This document shows positions 54,052 to 61,861 of a stretch of 64,000 bases of DNA, one piece after another. The stretch's first letter is position 1. Each line of letters opens with the position of its first letter. This DNA is from Gulosibacter hominis. Its GTDB lineage: Bacteria > Actinomycetota > Actinomycetes > Actinomycetales > Microbacteriaceae. Location of the stretch: contig NZ_CAJGWQ010000005.1 in NCBI RefSeq assembly GCF_904842695.1, positions 81,718 to 145,717 of the forward strand, in the 5' to 3' direction. The notes beneath the pieces are model-generated. The model was given only the letters and a program-made list of their open reading frames with translations. It searched no databases and was not told the origin of the DNA. The translations under genes were made by a program, and so were the position numbers.

Positions 54052-55515
54052 CTACGACTTGCGCGAGTTCTCGAGCCAGGCGAGGTACTCGGGGGTCACC
54101 GTGCCGGTCACGTATTCGCCGGTGAAACACGACATGTCCAGCTGCTTGAGATCGGTACCCTCGGTGATCGCCGCGAACAGATCGTCCACATCCTGGTAGA
54201 CCAGCGCATCCGCCCCGATCACCGAACGCACCTCTTCAACCGTGCGGGCCGACGCCACCAGCTCACCACGGGTGGGCATATTGATGCCGTACACGTGCGG
54301 ATAACGAACCGGCGGCGCAGCCGAGGCAAAAAACACCTTTTTCGCACCGGCAGCGCGCGCCATCTCCACGATCTCCTTCGAGGTGGTGCCGCGCACGATC
54401 GAGTCGTCTACCAGCAGCACATTTTTGCCCTCGAACTCGACCGGCATCGCGTTGAGTTTTTGGCGCACCGACTTCTTGCGAACCTTCTGTCCGGGCATGA
54501 TGAATGTGCGGCCGATATAGCGGTTTTTGTAAAAACCCTCGCGATAGTCGAGGCCGAGCACGCGCGCGAGTTCCATCGCGGAAGGGCGCGCCGAGTCGGG
54601 GATCGGCATCACCACGTCGATATCGTCGAGCGGAATCTCACGCTCTACCTTGCGGGCGAGCTTTTCACCCATCCGCAGCCGCGAGTTGTACACCGAAATC
54701 CCGTTCATGGTCGAGTCGGGACGCGCCAAATAAACGTATTCAAACGAGCACGGTGCCAGCTTGGTCGCACCGTCGTATTCGCGGCTGTACAGCTTGCCGG
54801 CGGTGGTGATCCACACGGCCTCACCGGGCCGCACCTCGCGCACCAGCTCGTAGCCGCCGGCATCAATCACGAGCGACTCGGATGCAACCACCCACTCATC
54901 GCGGCCGTTGTCGTCGAGCCGGTGGCCGAGCACCAGCGGGCGGATGCCGAACGGGTCACGGAAGGCGAGCATCCCGCGCCCGGCGATCAACGAGATCACG
55001 GCGTACGAACCCTCAACGCGGCGGTGCACACCGGCAACCGCATCAAACACGTCGTCGGGGGTGAGGTCGGCGTGCACCGAGCTCATCGTGCGCTGCAGTT
55101 CATTGGCAAGCACATTCAGCAGCAGCTCGGTGTCGGAGTCGCTATTGAGGTGGCGGCGGTCGATGCGGAACAGTTCGTCGCTGAGCTCGCGAGTGTTCGT
55201 CAGATTGCCGTTGTGAACTAGCACGATGCCATATGGTGCGTTCACGTAGAACGGCTGCACTTCATCCTCGCGCGAGGCCGAGCCGCTGGTGGCGTAGCGC
55301 ACATGCCCCAGGCCCATATCGCCCAGCAGCGAGCGCATATCGCGGGTGCGGTACGCCTCGCGCACCTGCCCTTTCGCCTTCACGCTGTGCAGGGTGTTGC
55401 CCTCGAGGGTGGTGATCCCGGTCGAGTCTTGCCCGCGGTGCTGCAGCAGCAGTAGCGAGTCGTAGATTTGCTGGTTGACGGGGCTGGTCGAAACGTGACC
55501 GACGATGCCACACAC
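54052..55515 (-). CDS. purF: amidophosphoribosyltransferase PurF
   Basis: A 487-residue first enzyme of purine synthesis, making phosphoribosylamine from PRPP and glutamine. The mature N-terminal nucleophile is Cys2 (MCGIVGHV, no propeptide). The glutaminase domain (SPVNQQIYDSLLLLQHRGQDSTGI) is followed by the phosphoribosyltransferase domain with the PRPP motif VLLVDDSIVRGTTSKEIV. Length and both active sites are normal. It is leftward and convergent with the ABC ATPase gene. Confidence 0.96.
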   Translation of the reverse strand: MCGIVGHVSTSPVNQQIYDSLLLLQHRGQDSTGITTLEGNTLHSVKAKGQVREAYRTRDMRSLLGDMGLGHVRYATSGSASREDEVQPFYVNAPYGIVLVHNGNLTNTRELSDELFRIDRRHLNSDSDTELLLNVLANELQRTMSSVHADLTPDDVFDAVAGVHRRVEGSYAVISLIAGRGMLAFRDPFGIRPLVLGHRLDDNGRDEWVVASESLVIDAGGYELVREVRPGEAVWITTAGKLYSREYDGATKLAPCSFEYVYLARPDSTMNGISVYNSRLRMGEKLARKVEREIPLDDIDVVMPIPDSARPSAMELARVLGLDYREGFYKNRYIGRTFIMPGQKVRKKSVRQKLNAMPVEFEGKNVLLVDDSIVRGTTSKEIVEMARAAGAKKVFFASAAPPVRYPHVYGINMPTRGELVASARTVEEVRSVIGADALVYQDVDDLFAAITEGTDLKQLDMSCFTGEYVTGTVTPEYLAWLENSRKS

Positions 55516-55730
55516 GGTAGGGGATACTCCCTCAGGGTTAGAGATGCAGACAAACGGCTGTTTACCATTCTGTCACCTTTGCGGGGCGGTGGATGCGAAA
55601 AATTGCGATATTGCGTGTGGATGCATGGCCTGGATGCACGGGTGCCGGTGCGGGCAGCAATCCGACGGCTCGGACGCACGCATCGCCGCGCATCCAGGCC
55701 GCGGCTAGCTGCATCCCGCACAATGTCGGC

Positions 55731-56504
55731 ATGGCGCATCAGCAACGCATCCGAAATTGGGAAGGTTTTTACAACGCACGCGACCTTGGCGGGCTGCCGC
55801 TGCGCGATGGTGGCACCACCCGGTTCGGCGCCTATGTGCGCTCCGCCGATCTGCGTTACGCCACCGAATCGGGCCTCAACGCGGCCTACGACGAGGGGTT
55901 TCGCACGGTGCTCGATCTGCGAAACGACTTTGAAACCCGCCTCGAGCCGCGCTCACCGGATGATGAACGCGCCGACGCTGGCCGGGTGCCACCGAGCCCC
56001 GAAGCTGAATTCCCCGAGGGGATGTTTGGGGTGCGGGTGCCGCTTGACGACATCCGGGCGAGCAAATTTTGGCAGCGGATGCGCGCCGAGCACCGTGCCG
56101 GAACCCCGCGCTTTTTCCGTCCGGTGCTCGAAGAAACCCCCGATCGCGTGGTGGCTGTGCTGCGCACAATGGCGACGGCGCCCGGCGGGATCGTGTATCA
56201 CTGCGCCATCGGGCGCGATCGCACCGGGCTCATCACCGCGGTGCTGCTGTCGCTCGCCGGTGTCGAACCCGAGGCGATCGCCGCAGATTACGCGCTCACC
56301 GCATCCGAACTGGCGCCGTTTTTCGTCCGCATGGGGTTTCCCGACCACGGCCCGCACATTGCCGAGCGGCTCGCCGAACTCGGATTCACGGTCGAATCGG
56401 CCGTGCTCGAACAGCTCGACGGGTTCGATGCTTGGGATGTGATGCGTCGCGCCGGGCTCACGGATGCCGAACTCGAGCGGCTGGCTGCGCCGCTTATTAG
56501 GTGA
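55731..56504 (+). CDS. tyrosine-protein phosphatase (CX5R type)
   Basis: A 257-residue phosphatase. The P-loop HCAIGRDRTG gives Cys158 and Arg164, and the opening NWEGFYNARDLGGLPLRDGGTTRFGAYVRSADL is characteristic of the bacterial PTP/lipid-phosphatase family (Y_phosphatase3, related to mycobacterial PtpB). Substrates may be phosphotyrosine or phosphoinositides. The ATG at 55731 starts the family domain; the frame is open further upstream toward purF but without homology. Confidence 0.87.
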   Translation: MAHQQRIRNWEGFYNARDLGGLPLRDGGTTRFGAYVRSADLRYATESGLNAAYDEGFRTVLDLRNDFETRLEPRSPDDERADAGRVPPSPEAEFPEGMFGVRVPLDDIRASKFWQRMRAEHRAGTPRFFRPVLEETPDRVVAVLRTMATAPGGIVYHCAIGRDRTGLITAVLLSLAGVEPEAIAADYALTASELAPFFVRMGFPDHGPHIAERLAELGFTVESAVLEQLDGFDAWDVMRRAGLTDAELERLAAPLIR

Positions 56505-56543
56505 CGGTGGCTGGCCGGCTGACGCATCGGGCATCATGAAGCT

Positions 56544-57371
56544 ATGAGCAATCTGCGCACTATCGACCGAGCGACCGGCGTGATTCGTGTCGCGCTGCTA
56601 CTGGCTGGCGCGCTCAGTGCGGTGACGCTCACACTGCTCGCGACCACCGGCCTCGGCCCGCGCGCCCTCATCGTAGAAGCCTTCGTCTTCGACGTGGCGT
56701 GGCTCACCGCCGCCGGAATCAGCATCTACTTTGCACGCACCCGCGAGGGCGGACGCACCGTGCGCGAATCATGGCAGCTGGTAGCCAGGCGAGTCATCCC
56801 GGGCAGTGTGCGCCACTTTTTTCTGCTCGAACTGACCGGCCTGCGCGCACTCGCGGGCACAATATTGCGGCGACAACCGATCGTCCCCGCAGCCGCGACG
56901 CCCGTGCATCCTCGCCGCGGGGTGGATGCATTTCTCATCGCCATGATTGTGGTCGTCGCGATCGAAGCCGCGGTTGTTGAGCTGGTGGTGCCGTGGCTAC
57001 AGCTGCGTCTGATCATCCACGTGTTTGAGGCGTACGCGATCATCTTCGTGCTCGGGCAGATGTTCGTACCGCGCCAATTTCCGCACTATGTCACGCGGGA
57101 TGAACTCGTGCTGCGGTCGGGCACGCGCGAGATTGCGCGCATCCCGCTCAGGAATATCAGCGCCGCAGCAAAACAGCTCGACACGTCGGTCACCAGCAAT
57201 GAGGTGCGCGGGGGTGTGCTTCGACTTCCAATGAGGGGCGAGTGCACTCACGCGCTGCGGCTGCGCACGCCTCACGAAGTCACGCTTCCAGGATGGACGT
57301 GCGACGTGCGGGCGCAGGTCACCGAAATCCGGCTCGTGGCCGAAAGCGACCTCACGGGTCTAACCGGCTGA
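56544..57371 (+). CDS. multi-helix membrane protein of unknown function
   Basis: A 275-residue protein with four to five hydrophobic helices (VIRVALLLAGALSAVTLTLLA, LIVEAFVFDVAWLTAAGISIYF, DAFLIAMIVVVAIEAAVVELVV, LRLIIHVFEAYAIIFVLGQMF) and a C-terminal soluble part of about 95 residues that looks like a PH-like domain (DELVLRSGTREIARIPLRNIS). I recognise no named family. It follows the phosphatase gene by 39 bp. Confidence 0.65.
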   Translation: MSNLRTIDRATGVIRVALLLAGALSAVTLTLLATTGLGPRALIVEAFVFDVAWLTAAGISIYFARTREGGRTVRESWQLVARRVIPGSVRHFFLLELTGLRALAGTILRRQPIVPAAATPVHPRRGVDAFLIAMIVVVAIEAAVVELVVPWLQLRLIIHVFEAYAIIFVLGQMFVPRQFPHYVTRDELVLRSGTREIARIPLRNISAAAKQLDTSVTSNEVRGGVLRLPMRGECTHALRLRTPHEVTLPGWTCDVRAQVTEIRLVAESDLTGLTG

Positions 57372-57403
57372 CGGTAGCCCGGTCTGCTGAAGGCCGGCTG
57401 GCG

Positions 57404-58240
57404 TCACGCATCCGTCGATTCTTCAGCATCCGCTTCAGCCCGCCGGGTTCGGGATGCAATGAACACCGCACCCAGCGCCACTGCCGCCGCAACCAACACG
57501 ACCACAAGATCCGAAACGCCCGCGGTTGCATCCAGCGCACCGACCTCGATCTGCTGCTGCGTGCCGATCGGCAGGAATGCCGGCAGGTTCGCGGTGCCGT
57601 TCGACCACCACAACAGGATGCCGAAACCGATCGCGATCAGGCCAGAAATGATCGACGCCCAGTCGTTGCGCCACTTACCGATGCGCAGCTCGCGCGGGCG
57701 CAACCAATTGCGCAGCCGCGGGCCGAGCGGCCGCCACAAAAGCGAAAGCACGATCAGCGGCAGCGCCATCCCGAGCGCGTAAATTGCCAGCAGCATCCCG
57801 CCATAGATCGCCGAACCGCCGGCAGCGGCGACGGTCAACACCGACCCGAGAATCGGGCCAGCGCACACGCCCGCAACCGCGTATACCGCGCCGAGCAAAA
57901 ACATCGCCGCGCCCGACGTCGAATCGGTGCCGCCGCGGCTGAGCCCCGGCAGCTGGATGCCGAGCACCTGTACGATCCCGAGCGCCAACAAAATGACCAC
58001 CGCGACCGCGATCAGTGTGCCGCGATGCTGCAGCAGCAGGCCACCAACCGCACCCGCGAACAACCCCAGCGGCACGAGCGAGGTGAGTAAGCCCAGTGTG
58101 AACAGACCCGCGCGGATCAGCAGCGTGCGCGGATCGGCGAAGGTGGTTGCGAAAAATGCGGGCAGCAGCATCACCGAACACGGGCTCAGCAGCGACAGCA
58201 CGCCGCCGACCAGCGCGCCCGCGAAACCGATGTCAATCAT
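57404..58240 (-). CDS. CcdA-like membrane thiol-redox transporter
   Basis: A 278-residue protein with about six to seven helices. The family's first redox cysteine is in LLSPCSVMLLPAFFAT and the second in VAGVCAGPILGS. CcdA passes electrons from cytoplasmic thioredoxin to outside thiol proteins. It lies 6 bp after the DsbA-like gene, so the pair forms a small leftward operon for extracytoplasmic disulfide chemistry. The genome thus has at least two CcdA-type proteins, the other within DipZ. Confidence 0.82.
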   Translation of the reverse strand: MIDIGFAGALVGGVLSLLSPCSVMLLPAFFATTFADPRTLLIRAGLFTLGLLTSLVPLGLFAGAVGGLLLQHRGTLIAVAVVILLALGIVQVLGIQLPGLSRGGTDSTSGAAMFLLGAVYAVAGVCAGPILGSVLTVAAAGGSAIYGGMLLAIYALGMALPLIVLSLLWRPLGPRLRNWLRPRELRIGKWRNDWASIISGLIAIGFGILLWWSNGTANLPAFLPIGTQQQIEVGALDATAGVSDLVVVLVAAAVALGAVFIASRTRRAEADAEESTDA

Positions 58241-58246
58241 CCGGCG

Positions 58247-59053
58247 TTACTCAACACCCAGGCGGGCGAGCTCTTCATCGATGACGTGCTCGAACGTTTC
58301 GAGCGGATAGGCGCCGCGCAGCGCGCCGCTATTGAGCACGAACGTGGGCGTTGAGTTCACGCCGATCATCACGGCCTCTTCGTAGTCGGCCTGCACGAGC
58401 TGCAGCAGTTCGGGTGAGTCGAGATCGGCTTCGAATTTTTCGAGATCGGGGATGCCCACCTCTTTGGCGATTTCGAGGATGCGTTCGCGCGGCAGATCGG
58501 TGTGGCCGCTGCCGGTCGACTCGTTGAAAATCGCGCGGTTGTAGTCGAGGAACATGCCCTGCTCGCCGGCGGCTCGGGCAGCTACCGCGGCTCCGGTCGA
58601 CTGTTCGCCGAAGATGGGGGTGTCGCGCCATTCGATGCGCAGTTTGCCGGCTTCGACGTATTTTTTGATGAGTTCGGGCTGGGTTTCGGTGGCGTAGAGC
58701 GCGCAGTAGGGGCAGCGGTAGTCGCTGTATTCGATCATCACCAGTGGGGCATCCACGTCGCCGATTGCCGTGTAGTCGTCAGCGTCGCGGCGGGCGAGGT
58801 CGGCGAGTGATTCGGGCTGCGCTTTTTGTTTTGCTTCGGGGTTTTGGTTTGCCGCTGGGTCTTGTTGGGTGCTTTGGGTGCTTTGGCTGTTTTGGGTGGC
58901 TGCCTGCTGGTTGTTGGCGGCGCGTTCCTGTGCGACTTCGCTTCCGGGCCCTGCAGGCCGAGCAAAAATTGCGATCACGGCGATGAGCGCCACCGCAACA
59001 ATCGCGCCGATCAGCCACTTTTCACGATTCGAAAACTTCACGTCTGCATCCAC
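58247..59053 (-). CDS. membrane-anchored DsbA-like thioredoxin-fold protein
   Basis: A 268-residue protein. One N-terminal helix (about 13-31) anchors it, followed by a Gln/Asn/Ser-rich linker (about 45-80). The DsbA-type domain has the CPYC active site (Cys114, Cys117) and the cis-proline loop NSTPTFV. It probably makes or isomerises disulfides in secreted proteins, with the adjacent CcdA-like protein as redox partner. Start at the ATG 59053. Confidence 0.87.
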   Translation of the reverse strand: MDADVKFSNREKWLIGAIVAVALIAVIAIFARPAGPGSEVAQERAANNQQAATQNSQSTQSTQQDPAANQNPEAKQKAQPESLADLARRDADDYTAIGDVDAPLVMIEYSDYRCPYCALYATETQPELIKKYVEAGKLRIEWRDTPIFGEQSTGAAVAARAAGEQGMFLDYNRAIFNESTGSGHTDLPRERILEIAKEVGIPDLEKFEADLDSPELLQLVQADYEEAVMIGVNSTPTFVLNSGALRGAYPLETFEHVIDEELARLGVE

Positions 59054-59509
59054 TCCAGGTACCGACCCAAACCAACCTGCATTATTGCAGCCGCCCCCGT
59101 GCGCGCCCTAGTTTGCCCTGCTTTGATACCTGGGTGCCGTGTCGGCTCGTGCGCCCGTGCGGGCCAGTGCAGAGCAGTGCAGACCCGTGCACCCGCGCAG
59201 GCCAGTGCAGATTCTTGTTTCCTGACTGCATCCCCGTTGCGAAATTTGTTTCCTGGCTGCAGGCGCCCTGCGGAATTTTGTTTCCTGGCTGCAAAATCGG
59301 GGTTTTCGCAGGCTGAAACGTTTCAAGCCCCGGTTTTGCAGCCAAAAATCAAAAACAGGAAACAAAAATCTGGGGCCAGGAAACAAAAATCTGCAGCAAC
59401 AGCGGGTGGCAGGGATGCAGCCGGCTCGGCGGGCAGGGATCCAGGGATGCAGCGGCGAGATGCGAGCCGGCACCAGCCGCCGGCGCGCAAACCGCCTAGG
59501 CTAGAGAGC
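59054..59509. other. divergent gap with large inverted repeat (456 bp)
   Basis: The gap between the dsbA-like gene and purM contains GCCAGTGCAG/CAGTGCAG direct repeats (about 59163-59210), then the large nested inverted repeat at 59215-59391, then GGGATGCAGC/GGGATCCAGG repeats before purM. The promoters of both genes must lie here, but I could not pick them with confidence. The frame open through this region upstream of purM is low-complexity. Confidence 0.6.
59215..59391. repeat. large nested inverted repeat, family D
   Basis: Three direct copies of TTTGTTTCCTGGCTGCA (first one slightly changed, near 59215, 59245 and 59276) are followed by a central stem and then two inverted copies, CAGGAAACAAAAA (59356) and CCAGGAAACAAAAA (59376). 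The central stem pairs GGCTGCAAAATCGGGG (59287-59302) with its near-complement at 59328-59343. At the centre is the 12-bp palindrome TGAAACGTTTCA (59314-59325). The T/A-rich arms are striking in this genome. Confidence 0.85.
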
Positions 59510-60613
59510 ATGAGTGACGACCTCTACGCATCGGCCGGTGTTGACACTGCCGCGGGCGACCGCGCAGTTGAGCTCATGAAAGCGGCGGTGAAGGCCACCC
59601 ACGGGCCAGAAGTGCTCGGCGGTGTCGGCGGATTTGCCGGCATGTTTGACGCATCAGCACTGACCGGGATGCGTCGCCCGCTACTGGCAACGTCCACCGA
59701 CGGGGTGGGCACCAAGGTGGCGATCGCGCAGGCGATCGACAAACACGACACGATCGGCCAGGACCTCGTCGGCATGGTCGTCGACGACATCATCGTGGTC
59801 GGCGCCCGGCCGCTGTTCATGACCGACTACATCGCCTGCGGTCGTGTCGTCCCAGAGCGTATCGCCGCGATCGTTGAGGGCATTGCCAAGGCGTGCGCCG
59901 CCACCGGCACCGCGCTCACCGGCGGCGAAACCGCTGAACATCCGGGCCTGCTCGGTCCCGATGACTACGATGTTGCCGGCGCAGCGACGGGTGTTGTTGA
60001 GGCCGATCGCGTGCTCGGTGCCGAGCGCGTCACTGATGGCGATGTGGTGCTCGCGCTGGGTGCATCCGGCCCGCACTCGAACGGATACTCGCTCATCCGC
60101 CGCATCATCGCCGACCGCGGCATCGACTATCGCGACCACGCCGCCGACTTCGGCACCAGCTGGGGTGAGGCGCTGCTCGAACCGACTCGCCTTTACACCG
60201 GCGAGCTAGTGCGGGTGCTCGCGCGACCCGAGCTTGACGGCGCCATCCACGCGCTTTCGCACGTCACCGGTGGTGGGATCGCCGCGAACCTCGCGCGCGT
60301 GCTACCGCAGGGCTCGTGGGTGGAGCTCGACCGGTCACGCTGGTCACCGCTGCCAGTGTTCCGCGTGCTTTGTGATCTTGCGGATGCATCGCTCGAGTCG
60401 GTCGAGGGCACCTGGAACCTCGGCATCGGGATGTTCGTGGTGGTTTCAGCATCGCAGGCGGATGCAGTGCTTGCGGCCTGCCGGGAAGAGGGACTTGACG
60501 GCTGGGTCGCCGGCGAGGTGTCGTTCGCTGAGCGCTCATTCGACGGCTTTATCCAGGGCGCCAAGGGCGTCGACGGCGGTGCGGTGCGCCTCGTCGGCAG
60601 CTACGCCAACTAG
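59510..60613 (+). CDS. purM: phosphoribosylformylglycinamidine cyclo-ligase PurM
   Basis: A 367-residue AIR synthase, step 5 of purine synthesis. Blocks include LATSTDGVGTKVAIAQAIDKHDTIGQDLVGMVVDDI, GGETAEHPGLL, LGASGPHSNGYSLIRRI and HVTGGGIAANLARVLP. The ATG at 59510 begins at the normal family N-terminus. The downstream neighbourhood (SdpI-like and DUF3073 genes on the opposite strand) is typical of Actinobacteria. It is convergent with those genes across two family A repeats. Confidence 0.96.
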   Translation: MSDDLYASAGVDTAAGDRAVELMKAAVKATHGPEVLGGVGGFAGMFDASALTGMRRPLLATSTDGVGTKVAIAQAIDKHDTIGQDLVGMVVDDIIVVGARPLFMTDYIACGRVVPERIAAIVEGIAKACAATGTALTGGETAEHPGLLGPDDYDVAGAATGVVEADRVLGAERVTDGDVVLALGASGPHSNGYSLIRRIIADRGIDYRDHAADFGTSWGEALLEPTRLYTGELVRVLARPELDGAIHALSHVTGGGIAANLARVLPQGSWVELDRSRWSPLPVFRVLCDLADASLESVEGTWNLGIGMFVVVSASQADAVLAACREEGLDGWVAGEVSFAERSFDGFIQGAKGVDGGAVRLVGSYAN

Positions 60614-60704
60614 TTCGCTCCGCCGCCGCGCCCAACGTGCCGGCCGCACGCATCCGCATGCCCGCCGCCCGGTGCGCTCGCCGCACCCGCCAGCCACCGA
60701 CGCC

Positions 60705-60768
60705 TTGTGTGTGGGTTCGCGTCATTTGTGTGTGGCACAACACGCACAATTGACGCGGAGACACACAA
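60705..60768. repeat. nested inverted repeat, family A copy 4
   Basis: TTGTGTGTGGGTTCGCGTCA and TTTGTGTGTG, loop GCACAA, then CACGCACAATTGACGC and GGAGACACACAA. The stem segment GGGTTC replaces the GGCTTA of copies 1 and 3, while the TTGTGTG motifs and GCGTCA are kept. Confidence 0.85.
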
Positions 60769-60921
60769 ATCCGGGAAAGACAGTGCTGCGAAGGGGAGAG
60801 CGCGTGTGCGAGAGGGCGCGCGTGTGCGTATGAGATAGCGGATACGCGAATTAAGCGCGTGCGCTGAACGGGTGGGCAATCACGCGCGCGTGCGGCGGTG
60901 CATGTGCTCCCGCGGCGTCTC

Positions 60922-60982
60922 GTGTGTGGGTTCGGGTCATTTGTATGTGGCAGAGCACACACAATTGACGCGGAGGCACACA
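60922..60982. repeat. nested inverted repeat, family A copy 5
   Basis: Left GTGTGTGGGTTCGGGTCA then TTTGTATGTG, loop GCAGAG, then CACACACAATTGACGC and GGAGGCACACAA. The arms match copy 1 but the loop is nearly the reverse complement of TTCTGC. Confidence 0.85.
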
Positions 60983-61070
60983 AATCCGGGGAGAGCGGGT
61001 GCGTGCGCGCGGGAGAGTGCGTGCGAGCGCGCGTTTTTAAGATCGTGCGCGCCCAGCGCCCGCAAGCGCG

Positions 61071-61448
61071 CTACCGCTCGCCGAGCTCGCGCTGCGCGGC
61101 GCGGTGTCCCACGACGAGCTGCGCAATTGCGCCGGCGAGCATGGCTGCCACGCTGATCCCCATGCAGACCAAAAACGGCGCGACAGTGTTGCCGGCCGCG
61201 CCACCGAGCGCCGCTGCAACCAACGCGACGCCATTGCATCCGAGCGCCCACGGCCAGACCGCACGGTGTGCCGCCTGCCACGCCGCATCCGATGAGCGTG
61301 TGGCGGCGGTGCGCACCCCAATCAGCCCCGAGTAGGGGCCAAAACGTCCGGTCGCCGAACCGCGCACGGCAACGAGCACGAGCGCGTTACCCACCACGAT
61401 GATCGCGGCGAGCAGCAGACTCATCACGAGCCCCGGCGGTTGCAACAT
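61071..61448 (-). CDS. SdpI-family membrane protein
   Basis: A 125-residue protein with three to four helices. The family signature GLIGVRTAATRSSDAAWQAAHR is clear; SdpI (YvaZ) is the Bacillus immunity protein against the SdpC toxin, but most actinobacterial relatives have no known role. It lies 7 bp after the DUF3073 gene stop on the same strand, so the two probably share a transcript. No toxin gene is seen nearby. Confidence 0.78.
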   Translation of the reverse strand: MLQPPGLVMSLLLAAIIVVGNALVLVAVRGSATGRFGPYSGLIGVRTAATRSSDAAWQAAHRAVWPWALGCNGVALVAAALGGAAGNTVAPFLVCMGISVAAMLAGAIAQLVVGHRAAQRELGER

Positions 61449-61455
61449 GGTCTAG

Positions 61456-61671
61456 TTACGCGAAGCGACGCTCGTTGTAGCTACCGTAGTCGTCGGTGTC
61501 GTCTTCTTCGTCGTCGAGGTACTCTGACCACTTCGACAGCTCGTCGTCTTCTTTGTTGGCTCGCTGGCCAGCGAGCTCACGCTCAAGCTGCTCATAGTCG
61601 GTCTCGGGAATGTTGTATTTGAGTTCCCGGGCGACCTTTGTGTGCTTCGCCTTCTGACGGCCACGCCCCAT
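61456..61671 (-). CDS. DUF3073 family protein
   Basis: A 71-residue protein with the highly conserved start MGRGRQKAKHTKVARELKYNIPETDYEQLERELAG and an acidic tail (DDEEDDTDDYGSY). The family is restricted to Actinobacteria and is habitually found beside purM; its function is unknown. The ATG at 61671 is fixed by the family N-terminus. A stem (GGCCGGT/ACCGGCC, 61698-61725) lies just upstream and may be part of its 5' leader. Confidence 0.88.
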   Translation of the reverse strand: MGRGRQKAKHTKVARELKYNIPETDYEQLERELAGQRANKEDDELSKWSEYLDDEEDDTDDYGSYNERRFA

Positions 61672-61861
61672 AGCGCGTAACCCCCCTAACAAGCATGGGC
61701 CGGTCGAGAAATGGGTCAACCGGCCGGATGAACGACAGATGCTAATGCCCGAAGAGTTTACCACGCCGTAAGATTGCCTACACGAGAAGCGCATCGCTGT
61801 CGGTCATCATTGCGGTCGGTGCGACGCGATTGTCCGCATCACTACGCGGCGGGAGGCTGAT

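Larger units (their letters stand above)
60614..61070. other. repeat-filled convergent gap (457 bp)
   Basis: No gene is supported. The gap has two family A elements 217 bp apart, with alternating purine-pyrimidine stretches between and after them (GCGCGTGTGCG, CGCGCGCGTGCG), which could favour left-handed DNA. Confidence 0.6.

Noticed and set aside
58826..59509. A 228-residue extension upstream of PurM
   Set aside because: It is antisense to the dsbA-like gene and then crosses the large inverted repeat; PurM is complete from 59510.
61071..61448. SdpI-like gene as part of a toxin-immunity pair
   Set aside because: No sdpC-like toxin or sdpAB-like gene is seen nearby, and SdpI relatives are common in Actinobacteria beside purM.
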